DNA of 64,000 bases, taken from contig LGRX02034770.1 in assembly GCA_001247695.2 (NCBI GenBank), positions 1 to 64,000 of the forward strand. Reading direction: 5' to 3'. The stretch is from Cymbomonas tetramitiformis (lineage: Eukaryota > Chlorophyta > Pyramimonadophyceae > Pyramimonadales > Pyramimonadaceae). Under the pieces are notes generated by a model, which did no database searches, had not been told where the DNA came from, and saw only the letters and a list, made by a program, of their open reading frames with translations. This document shows positions 11,726-23,401 of this stretch, in pieces. Position 1 is the first letter of the stretch. Each line of letters starts with the position of its first letter. The position numbers and the translations under genes were made by a program.

Positions 11726-13272
11726 ATGTCCGCTGAGCGCATTTCACTTGCCAGCCGCCTCCGCGCTGCCCGACCCACGGGCGGGGCTTCCCCTACCCCC
11801 AGTGCCTCCAGTCCGTCTGCGGGGATTCTTCTGGCGAGCCGGTGGTGCCCATGTCCACGTTGATCACCCGCCCTACGCCGGTGTCACGTGCACCAACTGC
11901 TGTCGAGTTCCACCAGAACAGCGATGTATGGACGTCCACACCTGTGCGAGCCTCCCAACGAAAAGAATTCACTGAGAAAATGGACTACGCCTTCGCCTAT
12001 GGGGAGGAGCTGGCCAAGCTCCTTCGTTCGCATGGATTCAAGTCGAACGTGGGCCTCTCTTTGGATGGACCGGATTCCGAGACTGACTTCGCCGTCCTGC
12101 TGGCTAACATGTCCCATGTCTTCGGTCCCATCTCCCGCGACGAGGTCTTCAAACTTCTGGATCTGGACTTCGAGTACGAGTCCTACCACTACACCATCAA
12201 CGAGCTCATTTTTTCCGTGCTCCCCACGGTTCTCCGCGGCATGGCGCTCTCCCTCTACGAGGAGTCCGCCGAGATTTTCCCGCACGACGGGCGCTGCGCT
12301 TTGCAGCGCCTTCGCTACCAGGTCGAGGGCATTGGCGACCCAGACACCCATCGTTTTTGGGTCCGCCTTCGCTCGACTGTGATTGACGAGACCATCGAGC
12401 CCGCCCCTCAATTGGCTGTCGTGCGCACCCTCGCGGACAAGCATCGCCGGCTGTACCCCGATTACACCGACCGAAGCCTGGTGGAGGACGTGTACACCGT
12501 CCTCCGATCGTCCGCGGCCAAGTCCCCCTACGTTACGCCATTGTATCTGGTGGTGCTGCGCGAGCTCAGCACCAACAACAACTTCACCTTCGCCTCCCTC
12601 ACCCTGCGGCTTGGTAAGGTCTTCCGCGACGAGTCCGCCCTTGCCCGACTCTCCGCGCCTGCCCTGCCTTCGTCTGGTGGTGCTACCCGCACCGGTGGTG
12701 GTGGCGGGAAGGAGCCTGCTTTTCACTCCCTGAGCAGGCGCAAATTCGTCCCGCCCGAGGGGACTTGGAAGAAGAACGACATGGGCGGACGCTACTTGGT
12801 GTGGGACGGCACTGGAAAGCCGTGCGTGACGTGCTTCCGCCTGTGGGCCGTCACGACCGGCCACATGGACTCCGACGGCATTTGCCCCTACGTCTGTGTC
12901 CAGGCCTTCGCACCAGGGCGTGCTCCCGCCCTCGCACCCCGTGCTCCGCCCAAACCCCCTTCCATGTCCGCATGGCCGCCCTTGGACGCGCCGCAGGCCC
13001 ACGCCCTCCGCGAGCTCGAGCCTGCACCGCAGGATGCGGCTCCTCCGCCTGACGCGGCTGCACTATCTGTCCGCTTCGCGGTTGAGCCGCCCCCTCATCG
13101 CGGCATCGACTCTCCCAAGGGGGCACCCACGGCTTACACCGACAGCGATGACGACGCGCCCGCGGCGCTTTCCATCGTGCAACACGAGGACGATGACGTT
13201 GACTGGCCGGCCTTCCGGTCCACCCCGTGGATCCCATCCTTCAGCGGGTCTGGCAGCGGCAGCTCCAAGTAG
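11726..13272 (+). CDS. Gag-like protein of TR-GAG 1
   Basis: The main open frame runs from an ATG at 11851 to 13272 (473 residues). An upstream ATG at 11726 opens a frame whose start (MSAERISLASRLRAAR) aligns with the start of the TR-GAG 2 gag (MASTRREGLGSALRAAR). The ancestral gene therefore probably began at 11726 and has a frame break near 11840. The N-terminal ~280 residues are helical and capsid-like. A putative zinc site follows with spacing CX2CX9HX6CX3C (from PCVTCFRLW to ICPYVC); the TR-GAG 2 copy has the same spacing, which differs from the usual CCHC knuckle. A Pro/Ala-rich linker leads to an acidic tail with DWPAFRS, also conserved. Strong GC bias at third positions supports coding. 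Role: presumed particle-forming protein. Confidence 0.8.
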
Positions 13273-13539
13273 GCATCGTGTTCCACATCGTCGCCGATCG
13301 CCGACACCAAGATGTGTGGACCTCCGTATGTCAGTTAGACTTTAGTAGACAACTCAAACCTTCGATGCCTGACTCAGTTAGCCTATAGATTGTTCCGGGC
13401 CAGCGCCCAAGCGGGGATCCGCAGCTAGCTGGACTGAGAAAGGTCCCATTGGGCCTGTAACTATCTGTATGGTTTAGGGTTAGGGCTTTCTAGCTTGCAT
13501 GCCTGCTTTGGCACCTCACCTCTTCGGGGTGAGGTGGTG

Positions 13540-13799
13540 TCACGGAGACACAGACTTCCCCCCCCTGGGGGAGGGAGCCCTGGTCTTTCTGTCACCCCTC
13601 GACCTCAGGTGCCAAGTCAGCTCCGCCTGTCATCAGTGGTGGGGAAAATAAAACCCCTGTATTTTATTTTCATGTATCTTAGACTGCGAATCACCCGAGC
13701 ACCTCGTCTCAGCTTCACAGTTTTTGTGGAGACTGTGAAAACACGCGTATAACCCACCGTCGTCCGTTATACCCACCGCATATTTCACTGTCTCTGTCA
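13540..13799 (+). repeat. 3' LTR of TR-GAG 1
   Basis: 260 bp matching the 5' LTR. It is preceded by the polypurine tract at 13525-13539 and followed by the GTGCA duplication. AATAAAA lies at about 13646 and could serve in polyadenylation. Confidence 0.9.
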
Positions 13800-13804
13800 G
13801 TGCA

Positions 13805-16269
13805 CCGTCGCTTATTATGCAATGATGATGTTGCACAACTTGTGATGAATCGTCAGTCGTCAATACGCACTGTCTAATTTGCTCTCGTGGTGCGAAACAC
13901 ACACTATTTTTAATACTTAGATACGTTCTGTGGGTCTTGTGAGAATACGCAAGCAAATAATGCGCCATCCCGAAAGTCTACACCCCGGTGCGAGTGATAG
14001 CAATAAACATAGCGTATAAATGCCAACACGGATAACGCGGCAAACAATTTTGATACATATTCAGCCTGGCACAATATCCTAGCCTCTACCCTGCACAGTA
14101 TATATACTGACTTAATGTATATCATTCCCCGAACTTCGAACTCATGATCGCCATGTCGCAAACGCGTGCACATTGGGCCTTCCGAAGATTTTGAAAATTT
14201 TTATTCAAAATTTGGGCGGATACTTAACCCCCAAAATATGTCAACGATTTTCGAAAAATATGGGGTATAAATTCAAAATATGTCAAATTTTCAAAAATAA
14301 AGCGCCATGGGCGGTTCCAGTGGTCGTATTTGAGGTAGAAATATGGAATTTATGGTAGATTTTAAGGTGGAAATATGGAATTTAGGTAGAAAAATGGAAA
14401 ATTTTTGAAAAATGTAGGGCCCTTTTCAAGGGTTGGCAAAAACATTTGGGGAGGACTAGGAAATTTTTCAAAAGAAAATTTGGGTGATTTTTAAAAAAAT
14501 CCTCGGATAGGGCAACGTGCACATGGTGGGACAAACACTCAAATTACTGCCAAGAGCTGCTGTAACTCCTCAGTCACCAAATGAACCATTAGATGACATA
14601 TCGATGCTCTGCGGTATGATCCAACGTAGCATGTATGTGTGCGTGCTCGGCATGACATCCATCGATGTCCTCAAATATCTCAATAAGTCGTCTCGTGGGT
14701 GCATTTTCATCTAACATAAAAATAAACACGAATTCCGAAACAAAGGGCCCATTCGAAAACTGTTTTGTCGCTCGAGAGCAATATTCGCAACTTGATGTGG
14801 AGAATATGCGCTCCGGAAAATACATACCAGGAAATAAGCAACGCGATAACAACAACAAGAAGATAGTGAGCGAGGTGCGCATTAAGAAGCACTCTCATAT
14901 AGAAAATACTTAGGCATTCAGCCTCCAATGTATCTCTGTCCAAACTATGCATACAAGCTCATTAAGAAATATGTGTCTGTTATCAAGCTCATCAAGGACT
15001 ACGCAACGCGATAGTAAACACCACAGAATAGAGTGCGCAATCAGGAGCACTCTTGCTGTTTAAATACTCAGGCATTCAGCCTCCAACATATCTGTGCCCC
15101 AGCTATACAAACTAGCTCATCAATAAATAGGTCTGCAACCAAAGCCCATGGGTTTTCTCATATATCTCTGTGCTAGCGCGCATTCACAACGCGCGACTTC
15201 CTGCCATAGTGGGGGACCCAGACTTGCGTGTCTGGGTCCCCACTCTCAAGTGAGTAGGGACTTTCTGTTACTAACGCTGCGCGCTTGCTCACAATAATAA
15301 TCTGCTGTCCCGTGAGAAATTGAAAAAGTGCTACTGAAAAGCTGTCCGTTCGGACTCTCCAATATCATCTCCATAGATCTGTCTCGTAACCTCCAAACTG
15401 CCAGTCTCCTGTCCGTGCGTCGCGCTCTCACCTCTGCGCGACCACCACCTGTGTCACAGTATCTCACTGCCTCCCACGATCGTGCCCACGTCGTCAATCG
15501 TCTCCCAAATATCTGCCACATGCACCATCGGCTGTACTCTAGATTCTCTGTCACATCTGAAACCAGCCATACACTGTCATCAGCAGTCTGCATCGCGACT
15601 ACGTCATAAGCAAGCCAGTGCCACATACGATACTCTGTCATGCGTACGTCACACCTGTGTCACAATGTGTCACCAGCTGGACAACCCGGCTTCCGTCCCA
15701 TGAAAAGCCGGCGTTTGTTACAGCCAATCACTGTATTAGTTTTCAGAGGGTTTAATTGGATGGAGGCATCGGTCGATGCAGTTGTAATGCGCGCTTGCCT
15801 TTATTCATCGCAGCCGCAGTGCTCAGCTGAGAATGCAAGACATCGCTGGTAAAAGGAATGTTGGGTGAAAGAATGCAACAATGCATCGAGCACCCCATAT
15901 ATTTGCATGCAGAGGAACTACGGTAGTGCGCATGAACCGTTACTTGCATACTTCGAGTTGCCTTGCTAATAATCCTCGGTACTAAAGGACCGTGCACCAT
16001 CTGGAGTTGCATCGCATATTATATCAGAAATATGCTAAGCAAATTAAAAACTTCATTTATGCAAAAATTCTATGTTTGATACATATTACCTATTTAGAAA
16101 GCTGTGATCCCTACCTAACAAGAGCACAGAGTTTTCTAGTTTTAATCAACTACGGTGAGATAGCCATTCATCCAGCTTGTTGTTGAAGAGCCTCCGTTTT
16201 AAATGCCTCTCTACCCAGTACATCTGCCGTCCATATGTTCTATGGTTTAAAATTCAGGCCGATCCTGGC
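13805..16269. other. Non-coding region with AT-rich and duplicated segments
   Basis: 14,170-14,510 is A/T-rich. A ~165-bp segment is imperfectly duplicated (near 14,837-14,990 and 15,003-15,130, shared GGCATTCAGCCTCCAA). The two overlapping ORFs at 15,246-15,641 lie on opposite strands, and neither resembles a known family. Confidence 0.5.
15212..15241. repeat. Perfect 12-bp-arm hairpin
   Basis: GGGGACCCAGAC and its complement are separated by six bases. It may be a transcript end or an insertion footprint; nothing further supports either. Confidence 0.8.
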
Positions 16270-18410
16270 TCAACTGGCTCGCGATGAAGAGGTATTCATT
16301 GTCTTTGAGTGAAAGTCAGCACAATCTGACTCAAAAGCGGCACATCTGATTGCAAGACTACCCTCTGCTGACAAGTATCCCTCATCTACTTTGAGGGAAG
16401 ACGAATATTGTGGGTCCTCTGGGTAGTGAAGGTCCTCATCTAGCTCCTCTGTCTCTGCTGGGAAATCAGTTTCCTCAAAGTCCAGGGCTACGTCACCAGG
16501 GTCAACACGTGAATCGATCGATTCGCTTCGGAAATTCTCGCAGTGATGCGCAACCGGCCCCAAGCTTGCCCGGACTACCCGGCCTGCACCGAAGCTCTCA
16601 CGAGCCGTTTGCGCATCCATAAAGTTGATGGAGTGTCCGGCAACTGCCAGGTCATGAAGCTGTTTGATATACACATATGGAAAGTGGTAGTCGAAACCTG
16701 CGATTGGGCAGTGACGATACAGCTACATTCAGAGACACGTAGAGGAAAATTCTTGCTCGAATCGAATCAATCAACACTGTAAAACGAACTGAAACGAGAG
16801 TTGCGACTGATGAGCAATAAGCCTCCCCAAAGCCAAAGCCCGCAAGACATTCTCAAATGACTCGAACTGCAGCTTCAGATATTCGGCATTACCTGGAAGA
16901 ATGACGTCTTGAACGCAGGCGCAAGTAAAATACCCTGCAGATACACCTAATGACTTGTGAGCTGCGGGTGAACCGTGCTATTACATTGCGCGAGGCTCAG
17001 TAAACTGTTCGAGTGACTTGCCACTGCGAAACTCACTGGACCGTTCACAGTGTCAGCTGATAACAATCCCTGTTGAGAGCGTTGTGCTACAGGGTTTTCG
17101 TAAGCTCCCCTAAACCCTTAACAAATCTCTCCAAGAAGATCCATCAGAGTGTTCAAAGGTCGACTTAGAGCGTATCGGACCAAAGCTGATACTTCCCGGA
17201 CGGTCACTCAGGGGATGCGGGAAATGTTGCGGGCGCTAGGAAGCGATGGGAACACAGACCTCGCTTGTCCCTCTGCTTCCCCACTAGAGGGCAGTCGGGA
17301 ATCCGCAGCAGAGTGCCAACGTGCCAGTAGCTCTTGATAAACTGATTTGGCAATTTGGGAATCGGATCCGACGGTTGATAAACTGTGTACGTACTTTCCT
17401 GAGGCCAAAGTGAAAAGAAAGCAATCTGGAAAGTGTCAGATGACATGAAAGCGCAGTAGAACCACAACTTGTGGCCGGGACCAAGCTGACAAACCTGACA
17501 CGCATGGCGTATTGAAACTGCCAATCCTTGGTATGAAAAGCGAAAGCCTACGCACCCGCAATAATCTGTTGTAAGCCCTCTTAAAACGCCGATTGCCGAC
17601 GCCAGGCGTTCCGAAAGTGAAAACTTTGATTGGCAGCTTCGGAAAACGAGTTTTCAAGTCGTAGGCGCAGATCACGGCGAGTGCACCACCCATGCTGTGC
17701 CCAGATAGTATGACGGTGGTATCCTTCGAAAAGCTTTCTATAAATTTCAAGATGTCCTGGCAGACTGATAGGTATCCGGAATAGAACCCTCTGTGCACGC
17801 GCCGTTTTCTTTTCTCTTCCCCGATCGCCACCTGTAGCGCGAAGGGACCAAAATATAAAAAGCAGAAGAACCAGTTACAGTTTTATGCTTGATGCCTACC
17901 ACAAGGCTGAATATGCGCTAGGCCCGAGGGACGACAATATAAACCTGTGACAAATAATACGATTACGGCAGGCGAGGGAGTTCGTCCTAATTTTGTCTTA
18001 CACAGGATTGTAAATTTGGCATGTTGGCTGTTCGATACCTTTGCAAAATCCAAGTCCCGAAAGAAATCTCGGACCGAATCATTGCCAGCGAAAGCTATGT
18101 AGGCGATATCTGCGGCGTGGTCATGGTATGTGATGCCATGTATGTTCGAAGACGCGTTGTTGAACAGTTCACACTCAAACATGTCGAACTTCACAATCTG
18201 AAACATTCTCATTACGTATGCCCGGTCATCAGCGTGAATGAAGGCGACATATGCTAAGTTCGCCACGCGGGCATATTGCCTGAGGTCGTATAAGGAGACG
18301 CCAATTCTTGACAACTTCGAGGTAAGCTGTTGCTTCTTCGTTTTATGCACCATAGACAAGGCGGCGGACAAAACCTGTAGTTCACATCCGTGGAAGCAGT
18401 AGATTAACAT
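16270..18410 (-). CDS. Class 3 (alpha/beta-hydrolase) lipase, multi-exon
   Basis: Hydrolyses ester bonds of acylglycerols. Exons inferred on the minus strand: from about 18,410 to 18,039; 17,831-17,552; from 17,382 to about 17,233; and about 16,713-16,270. The first intron is GTATCG...CTACAG, phase 0; the second starts GTAGGC and ends ACACAG, phase 1. All catalytic elements are visible: the oxyanion strand IAYIAFAGNDSVRDF, then VHRGFYSGY, the nucleophile elbow GHSMGGALA, FGTPGVGNRRF, the Asp loop SDPIPKLP followed by YWHVG, and in the last exon AVAGHSINFMDA as the likely catalytic His. The last exon adds an acidic tail. An ORF at 18,484-18,744 may hold a further 5' exon, so the true start is uncertain. 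The donor of exon 3 is the weakest junction. Confidence 0.8.
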
Positions 18411-19724
18411 CAGTTTGAAACCGCTAAAGCCAAAATGAGCTGGTATTTACCAACACTACCAACCTTCAAAAGAAAACAAGAACTTAACATCCCAGGGAAA
18501 CCATGCATGCCTTTTTTCCAAGTGAGCCAGCTGTTGAAGTCCCCCTTGACTGTAGGCGATCTTCAGCTTGCCCGCCGGCGGCAGTCGCAACCTTAGGTGC
18601 AGGTTGCTGAACCTTTTGGTTGACATTACTTTCTCCATTATTTACAGTTTCTGTATCCATACGAAGAGGATGGAAGAGTCGGAAGAGCGCTTGACTATTT
18701 CGGAGACCGAGTACAAACCCTAAATTTGCACGGGGGAAATTCAAGTCGAATACTGCTCTTCTGTAAGGTCACAAAACGCTCAGAGTTTGATGACACAAAA
18801 TTCAGGTTAAGTCTCAGCAACTGCCGTCTATCGTGAGGCCGTGACTCGGAATTTGACGATACGAAGCGTAAACCAGATCCCAGCAAGTGCCTCTTGAACG
18901 AGGCCGAAACTCTCAGAGTCACCCTGAAACAAGTTTTGGTCCTTTGACTTATCTTTCATGTGGAAAGTAGACTAGTATGTGTGCTAGTTGCGCATAGTAG
19001 TCAATTATCTTTGGCAAAAAGCCCTTCAACAATGCGAAAAACCCCAGCGAACACGAATAGGTTCCAGCAGTACAGGTTTATTCCGCTTGGCTGGAACAAA
19101 ATTAACGGATAATTGAGTCAGCTACAAGCCTATTGCGGAATTATTTAACACAATTGCTTAAGGGTAGAAACTACTCTGGCTGAGACCACGAGCCTCCGGA
19201 CGCGATTTTTTCACTTTTTTAAGGATTTTTTTATTTTTCTGTATTACACCGGAGGCTCTGGTACTTTTCGCGTGAGGCCAAAAAAAAGGTTCTCCGAATG
19301 CTTCAAAAACTTCACAGTTCCGAGAATGTGGTTAGACAAGCAGAAGTTCTGCTTGGAGCAGGGTCAAAAAGTCATCAGGCTCTTCACAAACACTGGAAAC
19401 AGGATTTTTACAGTAAACTCTGGCAGACAGCAAAACTGTAAATCTTACAAAGTGCATAACTTTTCAATGAATGCTCTATTTTCGATCATCTAACCATCAT
19501 TCCAAACTAGATTTTCACCCCCGTGTCGAGTATGCACGTGGTTACCTTAAATTTCATCTCTAGGCATATGAAGTATCTCGCCTCCCGGTCCCTAGTGGAG
19601 TCAAACACTCCCACTTTCGGAATCAACCGCGATGTTGCGCTAATATGTTGACACGTATATCGATTTCACCTGACATGTCGATATATAAAATCATATAGAT
19701 ATTGATAATGTTCACTTCAACGAG
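18411..19724. other. Intergenic region between lipase and RecQ genes
   Basis: Contains the possible lipase 5' exon on the minus strand (18,484-18,744, with an internal ATG before DTETVNNGES). There is also a short inverted repeat at 19,190-19,261 (GAGCCTCCGG and its complement around a T-rich loop). Nothing else was recognised. Confidence 0.5.
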
Positions 19725-20417
19725 TTACATACTTTTTCTAGCCTTCTGACTTCGGCTACGCGCCGTGGTCGGTACTACCGGCTCTGTCTTTCTCCTTTTC
19801 TTTGAAGTCGTATGTTCCCTTACCCTGCAAATGTCGCACTTGCTATTGCAATTCGCCTTTCCGATGTTCACATCTCCAAAATACATTGCTATCTTCTTGT
19901 GGCGGCACATCTTTTTCTCGTCACAATATTCCTTCATGATTTTCAAGCGTTCATGACCCACATCCTGTGTTTGTGCGTTAGTAAGGGACGCAGCAAGCTT
20001 ATTAAAATCTTGTGCCGAGTATAACAACAAACATGTGCTATCATTTCCATCTCTACCCGCTCGTCCGATCTCTTGAACGTACCCATCAAGTGAATGCGCC
20101 ATTGAGTGATGCACAATCCACCGCACATCCGCTTTATCAATTCCCATCCCGAAAGCCGTTGTCGCCACCACTACCTTGGTCGCCCCTTGCATCCACCTCA
20201 TGTACACTTCGGACCGCTCGAAATCTTGCAGATCCCCATGAAAATATCCAGCTAGAATTTGTTGTGTCATGAGCCAAGTTGCTAATTTCTCACATTGCTC
20301 CTTTGTGTTACAGTACACTATACCCGATGTTCCCGTCCCATCTCCATTTTCCCGTCCCGATGTTCTCCACCTAGGGTTTTCATGCCTACATAAGATTACA
20401 AACGTGTCACAAGCAAG
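19725..20417 (-). CDS. RecQ-family DNA helicase, 3'-terminal exon
   Basis: ATP-dependent 3'-5' DNA helicase involved in recombination and repair. The exon covers helicase domain 2 and the RecQ zinc-binding region. It shows GIVYCNTKEQCEKLA (motif IV), VVVATTAFGMGIDKADVRW (motif V) and QEIGRAGRDG (motif VI). A zinc-site pattern KKMCRHKKIAMYFG then CNSKCDIC follows, and the protein ends in a basic tail (KKRRK, SRSQKARKSM). A putative acceptor (TATAG) precedes the first codon at 20,417, and 693 nt fit phase 0. The ATPase half (motifs 0-III) is not seen in the next kilobases, which are ~180-bp satellite. The gene is therefore either truncated or its upstream exons lie beyond the repeat. Confidence 0.85.
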   Translation of the reverse strand, partial: LACDTFVILCRHENPRWRTSGRENGDGTGTSGIVYCNTKEQCEKLATWLMTQQILAGYFHGDLQDFERSEVYMRWMQGATKVVVATTAFGMGIDKADVRWIVHHSMAHSLDGYVQEIGRAGRDGNDSTCLLLYSAQDFNKLAASLTNAQTQDVGHERLKIMKEYCDEKKMCRHKKIAMYFGDVNIGKANCNSKCDICRVREHTTSKKRRKTEPVVPTTARSRSQKARKSM

Positions 20418-20539
20418 CTATAGCACGCGCAAGTGCTTTAGTTTTGTACACGCTAGATAAGGACTAGAGGCACAAATATCACCTTATGTGACGTTTCCAC
20501 TATTCAAGTTGAAGTTCTAGAAGTTACAAATCTCAATTG

Positions 20540-21570
20540 TCTCTATTCGCTCCTATGGTCATAGGACACCCCCAAATCCCTTTAGGCATCTCAAAACAAA
20601 CCCCCATAGGTATGCATAACTCAAAGTAATATGCATAAGGAACCCTTCGATAAAGTCCGCACCTCCATCGCGGTTTCATGGCTAAAGATTTGGGTGTGTC
20701 ACACTTGACAAATCTATACCGCAATCGCGCCTGCAAGCATATTGCACCCCAAATACCTTTTAGACATCTCCAAACATCCTCCCATACGTTCGAAAAACGC
20801 AAATTACTGAGCATAACGAACCACCGGAAAAAATCCGCACCTCCATCCCTGTCCCACAGCTCAAGTTATAGTCGTGTCTAATGCGCCCATTATATACCGC
20901 AGTAGCGCCTGCACGCATATTGCACCCCAAATACCTTTCAGGCATCTCCAAACATCCCGCCATACGTTCGAAAAACGCAAAGTATTGAGCATAAGGAACC
21001 ACTGGAAAAAATCCGCACCTCCATCCCTGTCCCACAGCTCAAGTTATACGAGTTCGAGATGCGACAATTCTATATCACCAACGCGCCTGCACGCATATTG
21101 CACCCCAAATACCTTTCAGACATCTCCAAACATCCCCCCATACGTTCGAAAAACGCAAAGTATTGAGCATAACGAACCGCTGAAAAAAATCCGCACCTCC
21201 ATCCCTGTCCCACAGCTCAAGTTATACGAGTTCGAGATGCGACAATTCTATATCACCAACGCGCCTGCACGCATATTGCACCCCAAATACCTTTCAGACA
21301 TCTCCAAACATCCCCCCATACGTTCGAAAAACGCAAAGTACTGAGCATAACGAACCACTGAAAAAAATCCGCACCTCCATCCCTGTCCCACAGCTCAAGT
21401 TATACGAGTTCGAGATTCAACAATTCTATATCACCAACGCGCCTGCACGCATATTGCACCCCAAATACCTTTCAGACATCTCCAAACATCCCCCCATACG
21501 TTCGAAAAACTTAAAGTATTCAGGTTAAGGAACCGCTGAAAGAAATCCTCACCTCCATTGCTGCCCATCG
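20540..21570. repeat. ~180-bp tandem satellite, about six copies
   Basis: The unit contains GCGCCTGCACGCATATTGCA, TCCAAACATCCCCCCATACG and CCGCACCTCCATCCCTGTCC. The first motif recurs near 20,724, 20,905, 21,083, 21,263 and 21,443. Central copies are almost identical and the edge copies diverged. ORFs here are repeat by-products. Confidence 0.9.
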
Positions 21571-23401
21571 CTTGATTTCTCAGCGACCCCAACTCGTCGC
21601 ATCAAGCAGAGTAAGTCGAGCCAGAAAGGAACTTCATGGGGATGTTAAGGAGCACCCTCGAGGTTTCAGTATATCGTGGACCGCTTAATCAACGAACTTT
21701 CCTAATAGCTGAATATTATATGCTGCGCGCGGTAACAGTTACATTTTTTTCAGTATACAGTAAGCATACAAAACAGGCGTTTCCGCGGTTCGCGGAGGTT
21801 TTCTGGAAGGAAAAGGTAGCGAAATTCAGGCCAAAACACGAAAAGAACCAGAGGTTACGAGCTGCTTTCCATTGTTGTCTGTCGAGAATCGCGCGATCGG
21901 CCGCGCGCAGCCGAAGCTCGTACACTCTGACGAAGCCCGAGTGAGTGCGGCTCTGGTGCGCCGAGGTATCACGCCCGGCTTCTCCTTTGTTAGCGTCGCA
22001 ATCGGGACGATAATTTGTGACGACGGCTCACAATCGCCGAAAATGACGAGGAATGACGATTTCGGCGATTGAGCGGCCGATCGAGAACGTTTTTCCCGTT
22101 CGGACCACTGTTTTCGCCACTCCGCAACTTCTCATTTAGTTTTTCCGACGCTAGCGAAAAGGGCTGGTCTTGACGACTTGATGCATATGAACCATGTTTG
22201 CGTGATACTAAGCATATGGGTCATATGTTATTCCCAAGGCTGTTAGTATCACGGGAGTACCAACAATCTCGGGATCGGTAAGCCATTCTCAACATTTGAG
22301 ATGCCATGAGCTTCGCCCTTCAGCGCAAAGTTTCCACTTCTCAAGTAAAACGGTTTCAACGGATTTTCGCTTGTATCTTTGAATTTGCAACTTTGAGTTA
22401 GGTAAAAGTAAAAGCGAGAATGGCCCGATCTTGAAGACTCTTATGCATCCGTTGCGCACATCCGATATCACCCCCGCACGAACGGGGGTATAGCGGATGC
22501 GGTGTGAAGCGCTACAAGGTGTGAGGCAACGAAATGAGGCTCGTTTTCAAGAATCTTCTCGCTAACACGTAGGACACCGTTTGAACAATTTGAAGTATCA
22601 GTATACTTCCTAAAAGTGGCTTATACTAATACATGAAAGGCTTTCTTACGCTTCGAAAAAATGAGTTAAGCGAATTTTAGGTTGAACATACGATTAATGC
22701 ATCCAGAAAACTACGAATTTTTTGATCTGAATCGGTCATTGCGATCTGGTGGGTGTTTTTTCGGCGCACCGTTTGTAGGGTGCACCGAGAAAATGGCTTT
22801 TTTATGAATTAATTTCAACAATTCACCATAAATAGAGCATTTCGCGCTAGGGGGAAATTTTTTGTGGAGGTTGATCCTCAAGAGGCATACTTTCACCCAA
22901 AAAATACTGGATGCCCAAAATATCACTTTAGGGGTGTTACATCAGCAGTATTAGGTGGGTATCTCACCCTAAATTTGCAGTGGGGAGTGCCCGCATGTTA
23001 CGACCAAAATGAATGGATACAACCTATAGACTTGTAAAGCGACCATATTAGGCCCCTAGAGGGGTGTGTTAGGGACTCAAAAAAAAATCAAATTCTTGCG
23101 TGTCAAATTCATTTTAGGAGGTTTTTAATGTGCAGGGCGTCAGATTTTGCTGGTTACCAGTGGGAATTTCTTTTTTTCAAATGACACGCAAGAAATTCCT
23201 ACAATCCTTAAATTAGGACCCTAACACATCCCCCTAGGGGCCCTAAGTGCTCCCTTACCGGTCTATAGGTTTTAATGTCCACTATGGACTCAAACCCAAA
23301 CTCGAAATTTCAGGGTTTGCAGTGTAAAATATCGGTATGGATGCATACGCTCGCAAAATATTTGATATATGCATCTAACCGATGCAAAAAAAATCAGATA
23401 T
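21571..23401. other. Non-coding flank of the Mutator-like gene
   Basis: No supported gene. Short hairpins occur at 22,202-22,250 (GTGATACTAA arms), near 22,446-22,488 (CATCCG...CGGATG with CCCCCG arms), and near 22,760-22,790. A larger foldback is listed separately. Confidence 0.5.
23021..23271. mobile_element. MITE-like foldback element
   Basis: The left end, AACCTATAGAC followed by GGCCCCTAGAGGGGTGTG, and the right end are inverted copies with ~80-bp imperfect arms (also TTCTTGCGTGTCAAA). About 50 bp separate the arms. There is no coding capacity and no clear target-site duplication. Confidence 0.65.

Larger units (their letters stand above)
11232..13799 (+). mobile_element. Complete gag-only LTR retrotransposon (TR-GAG 1)
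   Basis: Two LTRs (256 and 260 bp) enclose a single gag gene. The 5-bp sequence GTGCA at 11227-11231 and 13800-13804 is a target-site duplication. A purine-rich tract (CGGGGTGAGGTGGTG) directly precedes the 3' LTR. No protease, integrase or reverse transcriptase is present, so movement must depend on another element. The layout matches terminal-repeat retrotransposons with a GAG domain. A relative (TR-GAG 2) occupies 27,318-47,285 on the other strand and shares the gag and the polypurine tract. Confidence 0.9.

Noticed and set aside
11884..13237. Long minus-strand and alternative-frame ORFs across the TR-GAG 1 gag
   Set aside because: Shadows of the GC-rich gag frame, which alone has a homologue at TR-GAG 2.
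15246..15641. 131-codon minus-strand ORF and the opposite 93-codon ORF
   Set aside because: No recognisable motif, opposite-strand overlap and no splice context; not enough to call a gene.
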